DNA of 64,000 nt from Phascolomyces articulosus (Eukaryota; Mucoromycota; Mucoromycetes; Mucorales; Lichtheimiaceae), in contig JAIXMP010000062.1 of the NCBI GenBank assembly GCA_025677815.1, positions 62,001-126,000 of the forward strand. Reading direction: 5' to 3'. Every line of letters begins with the position of its first letter. Position 1 is the stretch's first letter. Below are positions 54,211-64,000 of this stretch, piece by piece. A program made the position numbers and the translations under genes. The notes under the pieces are model-generated. The model saw nothing but the letters and a program-made list of their open reading frames with translations. It did not search any database and had not been told where the DNA came from.

Positions 54211-55794
54211 CTAATACTTTATTTTTTGCTTATTAAAATATTCTTTTATAATAGTTTTTTCATTAAAATCATCCTTATTAACCCATGAATTATCCAAAAT
54301 ATCATAAACCTTCCATTTTACTAAAAATTTGTAATCACCATTTTTATTTAAATCATGTTCTATTATGTTCTCAATCTTATAAAAGTTATTGTTTTTATTT
54401 ATATCTCTAATTAAATTTAAATTTATTTTTCTTATACTTTTACCTTTTTTTCTTTTCTTTTTATTTACATTATTATATTCTGGAAAATCTATATCTTCAT
54501 TATTATTTGTACTTATATTTTCATTGTCTTCTTCTTTATCAATTATTATATCATCCTCTATATTTAAATCTGAAAAATCACTTTGTAGTTCTGTCATAAT
54601 TTTAATTTTTTCCATTTGTTTTATTTGGTTATTTAATATAATATCTATTAATTTATTATTAGTAGGAAATTCGAAATGTTTTTCACACCATAATTTATGA
54701 TGCTCTTGTGTTATAATATTAAATGTTTCAGTAAATAATTTTATATTTTTTAATAAAAAAGCTACTTTCAGTTGTATATTTGTATATTTATAGTCATCAG
54801 TTTTTAATGTAGAGTTATTATTAGAAAATCTCTTAAATGTATTGCCTAATTCATTAAATACATTTTCAATAGAAGACCTAAAGCTGCCAAAAACATTGTT
54901 AAAATGTTTTTCTTCTTTATTTAAATCTTCATTAGGCTCTTTTCTGATAGGATAGAAAAAATTATTATCATTTAATTTTATATTTTTATCTTTGCAAAAC
55001 TTTTCAAATTAATTAATAAATAGAGTATAACCTCCATCTACTGCAATAACGTCTCTTTTATCTACTTTATTATAAATTTTCATATTAAGAAACATTCTAC
55101 CATTGCTACTTATACTACATAACTGACTTTCTGAAACTGAAATTATAAAATTATTAATATCTATTAAAACTTGTGTTCTTAATCCTGCTGTTTTTAACTT
55201 ATAAGACCACCTTTTTTACATCGAAATATTAGGTTTATTATACTCTATAGTACTATCATGTCCATCAAGCATCAGAGTTATGTTTTTAAAATTAATTGGA
55301 TTTTTTATTAATGCAGAATAAACTCTTATTTTAATATTTGAAAACATATTTTTAAGGCATAAATCAACATATTTATTTAAATTTTCATAGTTGGTAATCC
55401 AAAATTCCTTATAAAACTTAAAAAATGATGCATAGGGTAGATTTCTTTTCATATCTTTACTTGTTATACCCAAAACTAAATGATAAACAAGATATAAACC
55501 TTTTTCTATCTCAAAATATAGAGAGGGATAATCTTTATTTATATATAATTTTGTTAGAAAGAAAAAAATAGAAGTATATCCTAATTTATTTAACAATTCT
55601 TTTTTAATATTATCTATATCTTTTATATATTTTAATTCAGTACGATGCTTATAATTATTTTGTTTTTTTTTCCAACTTTCATTTAGAAACTGCCATTCAT
55701 TTAATATTAACTTATCTATTTCAACCTGTAATAAATCTTTATATTTTTGTATATCACTTTTATTTAAAGAACAATGATACTCATCAAATACCAT
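54211..55794 (-). pseudogene. DDE-superfamily transposase with C-terminal chromodomain, nonsense-mutated
   Basis: One continuous minus-strand frame of about 527 codons from ATG 55794, broken by only two stops, TAA at 55216-55218 and TAA at 55009-55011. Both are single C-to-T changes from CAA (Gln). The N-terminal third is helical. The DDE core follows: ITLMLDGHDSTIEY (first Asp), YKLKTAGLRTQVLIDINN, DVIAVDGGYTLFI (second Asp) and FYPIRKEPNEDLNKEEKHF, then FGSFRSSIENVFNELGNTF carrying a candidate Glu. After EHHKLWCEKHFEFPTNNK and an acidic linker, FYKIENIIEHDLNKNGDYKF then LVKWKVYDILDNSWV is a chromodomain (DNA about 54230-54385). Without the two stops the element would look intact. Similar transposases occur in Mucoromycota and Glomeromycotina genomes, from memory of the family. 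Confidence 0.8.
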
Positions 55795-55925
55795 GTTTCA
55801 AACATATTTTATATTTATATGAAAATTCAATTTTTAATTTTTTATATTATATATTGTTTATAAAAAAAATTTTTGATTCTTTATTAATGTTTATTTAATT
55901 AAAAGTGGGACCTTTTATTATTTAT

Positions 55926-55937
55926 GATTAAATCCCC
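55926..55937 (-). repeat. Possible right terminal repeat of the DDE-chromodomain element
   Basis: Inverted partner of the 54114-54125 motif (11 of 12 positions align with one shifted T). See that entry. No clear target-site duplication. Confidence 0.35.
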
Positions 55938-55987
55938 TTATATCTTAATTACTTCTAATTACATTATCTCTATTTTATTACTGTACC

Positions 55988-58321
55988 ATGTCTTTCCCTC
56001 AATCTCCTAATGGTAAAAATATTTACTAAATCTAAATTTGTGAAGCTAAAAATAAAAACAGCAAAAACAATGAAAAAGAATATGTGTATGACATGAGTAT
56101 TGGATGGCAGCTTTTCCAAAGGAATTATAGCAATATCAAGAATGGCCTTAATATCACCAAGATTTGTTTAAGTGCAGTAAACTGTACCAATAAGTCATGT
56201 GGCAAGATAATCAGACCTATGAGTATGCCTAAAGGTATAGAAAAGCAGGTCAAAGGCACTTATGAATTCTGTAATGAACACTCCTTATAGAACATTGGTT
56301 GTTCAGTTAGAGTGAACTTTAAGTTTACTAGGAGAACAGGTACACTTGACTATCAAGGCATATACACTCATAACAGATTTGAACTATTGTATGGCACCAT
56401 AGAAGTTCTTGACTAAGTAGAGGAATGTGTGCTTAAATGCCTATCACAAACAGCATATATATTAAAAGTTGGCACCAGTAGTATATATCTACAACAACCA
56501 GCACAACTAATCATCAAAATCAAGACATTGCATCATCTTGGCAAAATTAAACGTTACCAATGTAATTTTCTTATTAAGAGAGGAAAACTCCCTTTAAGCT
56601 GCCCCTAATTAGAATATACTAGTGATGAGCTTGGTAATCTTATTAAGGAGTTCCCTAATTACCTCCATTTGACCAATATAATACCTAGCAAATTCTGCAT
56701 TATGTTCTGTGCCCCAACTGCTGCTGCTTGTGTTGATTTTTAATCTTACCCTATCCTCACCAACGTCACATATGATTGTTTCTTAAAGGGTTATTACCTG
56801 TGTTCAACAAATATATTTTTTAAAGAGATGGGTAAGTTTGATATGGTTTTTCAAGCTGTTCTTAATGGTTTGATGGCCATACATTTTAAGGCTTATTTTC
56901 TATCCTTCTTTTATACCTTTGTATTTGCATTTGGCAAATCAGATAAGGAACTAGGTATTAATTTTAGGGCTGGTAAGTATATAAAATGATCTACTGTAGT
57001 ATAGATGGTTAGTAATAGAATAAGTGTTTTGATAGTAAGCAAGTAAAGAGGTTAAAGGCTTAGATGAAAAGGTAATTAGTGAAAGAGTGATAGGTGAAAG
57101 TGTATTGAGAGGTTCAATTAATGAAGTTTGTGATAAGGATATAGGTATGAAAAAAAATGTCTTAGAGCATGTGAGCAAGTTTAATATAGAAGGAGCAGAT
57201 ACTATATAGATGAGGGGAGGTTATAGAATATAGAATAAGAATGTAAAAACAAGTAACATAACTACCACAATATTGTTAAGTTGCATTGTAAACATGAACG
57301 ATGAAACTAGCTTTATTTTGATTGGATTGCTTACTAGTACATGATTTTTGAATATATAAACTAAATATTTATATATATATATATTGTTATAGGTTATAGA
57401 TTTTTCCTAATCCTAACATTAAGGTTTTCTTGGTATGTTTATAGATGCATTTCCTCAAAGCAACATTGATGCAACTATACTCCTTCATAGATGCTATCAT
57501 TATTGGAAGCAGTCAGTAATCACTTTATTGTTCCTTATAGCTTTGATGATAATTTTTTGAATTTGATGAACAAGATGTATAATACTAAAACCAAAAAGAC
57601 ATTTAATAGTGCAGTGCAGGAGCTATACAACGAATTTCCAAACTGCCATTATTAGTTAAAATGGTAGATAAGAGATGAAATTACAGTAATGATTTTCAGA
57701 TCAAAGGCTGTCTCAAAGAAAGAATTGTAAGAAAATCAAAGTTATACAACCAATGGCATTGAGGCATACCATTGAGATCTTTATAGGATTGTTCATACTA
57801 AGAAACTAGTGATTGAAATATTACATCAAATGTTTTATTACTTACAATCACTAGAAAAAGACTTTGAATGTTTTGATAATGGCTTCAAAGTTAAAGACAT
57901 TTAAAATAAAAGGTATTATTTTATTTTTGTATGATTAGCTAGTGTACTTATATATTTCTTTTTATAATAGTTCAAAGCCAAAGAAGGAGAGATTTATAAA
58001 TAATAGACATGCACCTAATACTACCAAAGCTCTTCTTGGTTATAGTTAGTACCTAGTTTTTATTTATTATATTGTTTACATTTTGATATTTTATATATAT
58101 TCTATACATTTATATTAATGTGTTGTGTTATATAGGGGAAGAAAAGAAAAAAGAAAATAGTAGTAGTAAGAAGGGAAAGGTTAGTAGTAATAAAAAAGAC
58201 CAACTAAAGGAGGAGCATAGTAAGTTAAGATGAGAATTATTGGCAGCTAGGTGTGAGCTATAAGCAAAACAAATATGTGAAGAATATAAGGAGAACAAGA
58301 AGAGAAGAGGAATGTGAATTA
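55988..58321 (+). pseudogene. MULE-type transposase relic with N-terminal zinc finger
   Basis: The start is ATG 55988 (MSFPQSPN) with a probable intron before 56050. Then comes a Cys/His cluster (CTNKSCGKI, EFCNEHSL) like the WRKY/FLYWCH-type fingers of Mutator-like transposases, GCSVRVNFKFTRRTG and QGIYTHNRFE. TNVTYDCFLKGYYLCSTNIF and MVFQAVLNGLMAIHFKAYF match the MULE transposase domain (the expected TD..Y Asp reads Asn). A further exon near 57440-57900 carries TTNGIEAYHRDLYRIVHTKK, and a Lys-rich tail lies at 58140-58320. In-frame stops in the main exon are TAG 56288, TAA 56414, TAA 56606 and TAA 56741, all where Gln is plausible. Later exons add TAG/TAA and one TGA. Non-functional. Confidence 0.75.
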
Positions 58322-61130
<2,809 letters not shown>

Positions 61131-61480
61131 TGATCAATGACTTTATAGGTTGTATATCGTCATAATGGTCTACACCATTACAAATAATAATAAAAATAAT
61201 AAAAAAATAAAAAAATAATAGTGAATAATAATAATAATAATAGAAGTAATAATATTAATAATATTAATAATATTATTAATATTATACAAAAAAAAGATAT
61301 AATAAAAAAAAGATGATCAATGACTTCATAGGTTGTATATCATCATAATGGTCTACACCATTACAAATAATAATAAAAATAATAAAAAAATAATAGTGAA
61401 GAATAATAATAATAATAGAAGTAATAATATTATTAATATTATTAATATTATACAAAAAAAAGATATAAAAAAAAAAAAGA
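61131..61480. repeat. Direct tandem duplication, 183-bp period, with internal hairpin
   Basis: Two copies starting TGATCAATGACTT at 61131 and 61314. Each contains the perfect hairpin TAATGGT-CTAC-ACCATTA (61163-61180 and 61346-61363), then the same AAT-rich and TATTAA-rich tail ending ACAAAAAAAAGATAT. The head regions differ by only two transitions (T/C in CTT(T/C)ATAGG and G/A in ATATC(G/A)TCAT). Confidence 0.85.
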
Positions 61481-61519
61481 AAGATAACTATTATATAATA
61501 GTTAATTATTATAGTTTTC

Positions 61520-62350
61520 TTATATACAATTAGGATACATTATAATACCATAATGATGACTTGCTAATAAAATTTTATATGCATCCTTATAAGATATGTC
61601 TAGGTCTTCTTTAATTAACAGAATACTGCATTCTGGCATAAGGACTGTTTAAATAAATAGTAATGATCTTAATGGCTTAGTATCTTCATCTGTTATCTTG
61701 TTTTTATAAACCAACTTATATTATAATACTCTCATAATAATGTCTTTGCCCCTTACACTATAGTATCTACTCTATAAAAGTATACTAGCATTATATTAGT
61801 ATATCTATTTATAAACCCAAATTATATATAGTAGTTGTTAGTAATAATAGTATATATAAAATAAAATTACTATGTATTTCTCAATATAAGGCAATCTTGT
61901 AAAAAGAGTTTTCTTTGAAGTATATCCTGTTTTTTTAATAAACTCTTCTTCATCAAAATAAAAAGGACTATCTTCTGATGTGCCCTTTGTAATTCCAACT
62001 ATGTTATTAATATAGCATAAGGTTTGATCTAGTAGTATCTTAAAGTTGATCTGTATTAGATATCCTTTTATAATAGCTTCTGGCTTATAAATAAATTCAA
62101 TTTTGTGAAGTTAACAAAATTCTAGCCCTTTATTAAAAGTTTTTTTTGTTCTAAAGTTTTTTTTATAAACTCTAACACCCTACATGAAATTACTGCCTTA
62201 CTTAATTCCTTTAGCTCTATCCTTTTAATAGTTTTCTTTAAACTCTTCATTTTTTTAAAAGTATTCATCATATACTTACTTAATAACATCAGGCATAGGA
62301 TTACTAAGGGAAACTAGGCATAATGGATATAGGTTTATTACTATAATATA
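61520..62350 (-). pseudogene. Unidentified coding relic with many TAA/TAG stops
   Basis: One minus-strand frame of about 275 codons stays protein-like from about 62350 down to about 61520. It has roughly a dozen in-frame stops, all TAA or TAG and no TGA that I can see. Protein-like blocks include VINLYPLCLVSLSNPMPDVI, LHKIEFIYKPEAIIKGYLIQ, LDQTLCYINNIVGITKGTSE, FYFDEEEFIKKTGYTSKKTL and LLIKEDLDISYKDAYKILLA. I do not recognise the family. Its setting among transposon relics suggests mobile-element origin. Confidence 0.45.
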
Positions 62351-62940
62351 TTAAAATAGATTATAAAGGGTTATATATTAGAAAAAGTTATTTAAAAGTA
62401 ATTAATAACTTATTATATATATATTTATATTATAGTGTGCCTTCTAGTTCTAAATTATCTGCCATACTCTCTTAATACAATTCTTCTAAGGTTTTTCTTT
62501 AAGATTTACTGTTATCTTTATCATTTTTAAAGATAGTTCTCTCCTAAGATAAGCATATAGAAATAAAATCATATATAGAGATCGAATTACCATATATAGA
62601 AACCTGATTTAAAAGTGTATAGGTAAACAAGATGCTTAGAATTCATTGGTCATAATTTCAAACCCAGTCGACTTAGTAAAAATTTGAGGAAAAAAGAAAA
62701 ATTTATAGTAAAATTTATATAGAATACTCTTCTTTTACTATTTATATATACTAAAATTTAAAAAGTAATTTTCTAGTTGATTCCTGAATAAAATTAATCT
62801 TCTATACTTGTAATATACTTTTTTCATTATAGGCTATATCTATGCACCACCTAACATCAGTATAGAATGTAAATATCCCCCTACCTAGGGAATATAATTT
62901 AATATGTTTTATATATGGGCACATTAAAGGCTATATCTAA

Positions 62941-63060
62941 TTAGGGTTCCTCATGGTACAGTTCGGTACAGTTCTTAACAGGAACCGTACCGAACCATCT
63001 TTTATAGGAACTGTACCGTTAGGAACTGTGGAACTGTGAGAGAACTGTGGAACTATGAAA
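62941..63060. repeat. GGTTCGGT hairpin element, copy B
   Basis: Starts TTAGGGTTCCTCATGG, almost the same as copy A at 50701. The stem GTTCGGTACAGTTC (62961-62974) pairs with GAACCGTACCGAAC (62982-62995) with one mismatch. Downstream are several GGAACTGT repeats. Same orientation as copy A. Confidence 0.7.
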
Positions 63061-63479
63061 AAAAAAAGCTGTTTTATCAATTATTCTTCAAAATAAGCAA
63101 AGTAACATGAAAATATAAGTAATCCACATATATCTGATCATTTACACCCAATAGTTATTAAAGATATCTATGAAATATGATATAAACAATAAAAAAAGCT
63201 ATTTCCAAGTCAAATATTTATTAAAAATGTTGCTTTACATTGTTCATACTCTACATATATATTAAATACATTATAAATGACTCCTAATACCTACTAAATA
63301 ATCAATGAGAAAAATCCCTACTATAATAAATACATTACTGTGTCGCCTTATGGAAAAAAAGTATAACAAACTATTGTGCAAGTAGTTGCATATAAAGGGA
63401 ATACTTTTGTTGTAAAAGAAAAATATTTGGTCATATGTCATGTGTAATAAAACAGTCCAATAGACTTCGTTAAAAAGAA
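63061..63479. other. AT-rich spacer between hairpin B and the repeat field
   Basis: No gene recognised. The layout (hairpin, roughly 400 bp AT-rich spacer, A-rich repeat field) mirrors 50701-52170. Confidence 0.5.
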
Positions 63480-64000
63480 CCAGTAGCTGTATTGAGTATG
63501 TCGACAGAAGATTATCATCATTGTATTATGAACGTGTATTAAAAGAGTATTAGTGTTGATCGTTAAAGAGGATTGTTAGTGTATCATAAAATAGTAATAC
63601 CATAATAGTAGGACCATGAAAACAGATTCCTAATAAAGCGTTTCCAATATTAAAAAAAAGCTGCGTTCACTGTATTCCAAAGAATATGATCGGTGTTATG
63701 CCCTTGAAAAGTATATCCAAAAGAAAAATAGGCAGGCTCTATTAAGTTATCATATTTGTTCATTGTTTCTCGTTTGTGTGATTATAAAAATCGAATTTCC
63801 AAAATGAAAAATGTGGCTGTGCTCAGCAAAGGTTGTGGTGTTGCAAAGAGGGACAGATTGCCAAAACAAGAACGGTTTCTTTGAGTGAAAAAAAAATATC
63901 CCTAAGTTGACGATCAGAAAGTTGATATGAATGGCATTCCAATTAGCTTGCCTTTGTTATTGTTATTGTCGATCAAAGTGTCTTAAAGGTGCCAAAATAA
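63480..64000. repeat. Irregular A-rich repeat field, second copy, runs to window end
   Basis: The same loose motif as 51130-52170. Cores lie near 63640 (TTTCCAATATTAAAAAAAAG), 63715 (ATCCAAAAGAAAAATAGG), 63798 (TTTCCAAAATGAAAAATGTG) and 63851 (TTGCCAAAACAAGAACGG), and the window ends in GCCAAAATAA. Unit boundaries are uncertain. Confidence 0.45.

Overview
The window is eukaryotic, fungal and AT-rich. Short GT-AG introns (about 60-200 bp) interrupt most genes. The repertoire and the many Gln/Asn/Ser/His homopolymer runs point to an early-diverging fungus of the Mucoromycota, most likely Mucorales. That assignment is inferred from gene content and style; no marker gene was searched. I found no rRNA or tRNA gene and no CRISPR array.

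Positions 1-11.8 kb are ordinary gene-dense sequence: the tail of an aldehyde dehydrogenase (+), then a run of minus-strand genes. These are a phenol-2-monooxygenase-type flavoprotein (5 exons), a very acidic low-complexity protein, an RNA-dependent RNA polymerase of the RNA-silencing type (3 exons, catalytic DLDGD), and the AAA+ ATPase RuvB-like 1/Pontin (5 exons). Positions 11.8-15.1 kb hold a decayed mobile-element patch. Positions 15.1-28.3 kb hold a pair of MATE transporters with the same intron positions flanking a DDX21-type DEAD-box helicase and a Zn2Cys6 transcription factor.

Positions 28.5-37.1 kb are accessory: a broken PIF/Harbinger-type transposase, then two intact HET-domain (heterokaryon-incompatibility-like) paralogues and a third, frameshifted HET copy, all on the minus strand. 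Positions 37.4-49.3 kb return to core genes: a 20-exon cohesin SMC3 gene, a small Gln/Asp-rich protein, a secreted Kre9/KNH-like surface protein with ten near-identical 15-residue repeats, and a Gln-rich protein with a short coiled coil.

From about 49.3 kb to the end the window is a transposon graveyard: hAT (BED finger), a DDE transposase with a C-terminal chromodomain, a MULE-type transposase with a zinc finger, and at least one unidentified reading-frame relic. Several relics keep one long reading frame broken almost only by TAA/TAG at places where Gln or Trp is expected. This fits CpA-to-TpA transition damage resembling repeat-induced point mutation. Two related hairpin elements, each followed by an A-rich irregular repeat field, lie at the two ends of this region.

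Functionally, the RdRP (silencing), the heavily mutated transposon field, the chromodomain transposase and the HET cluster together suggest a genome-defence and self-recognition theme. That link is inference; the genes are not an operon.
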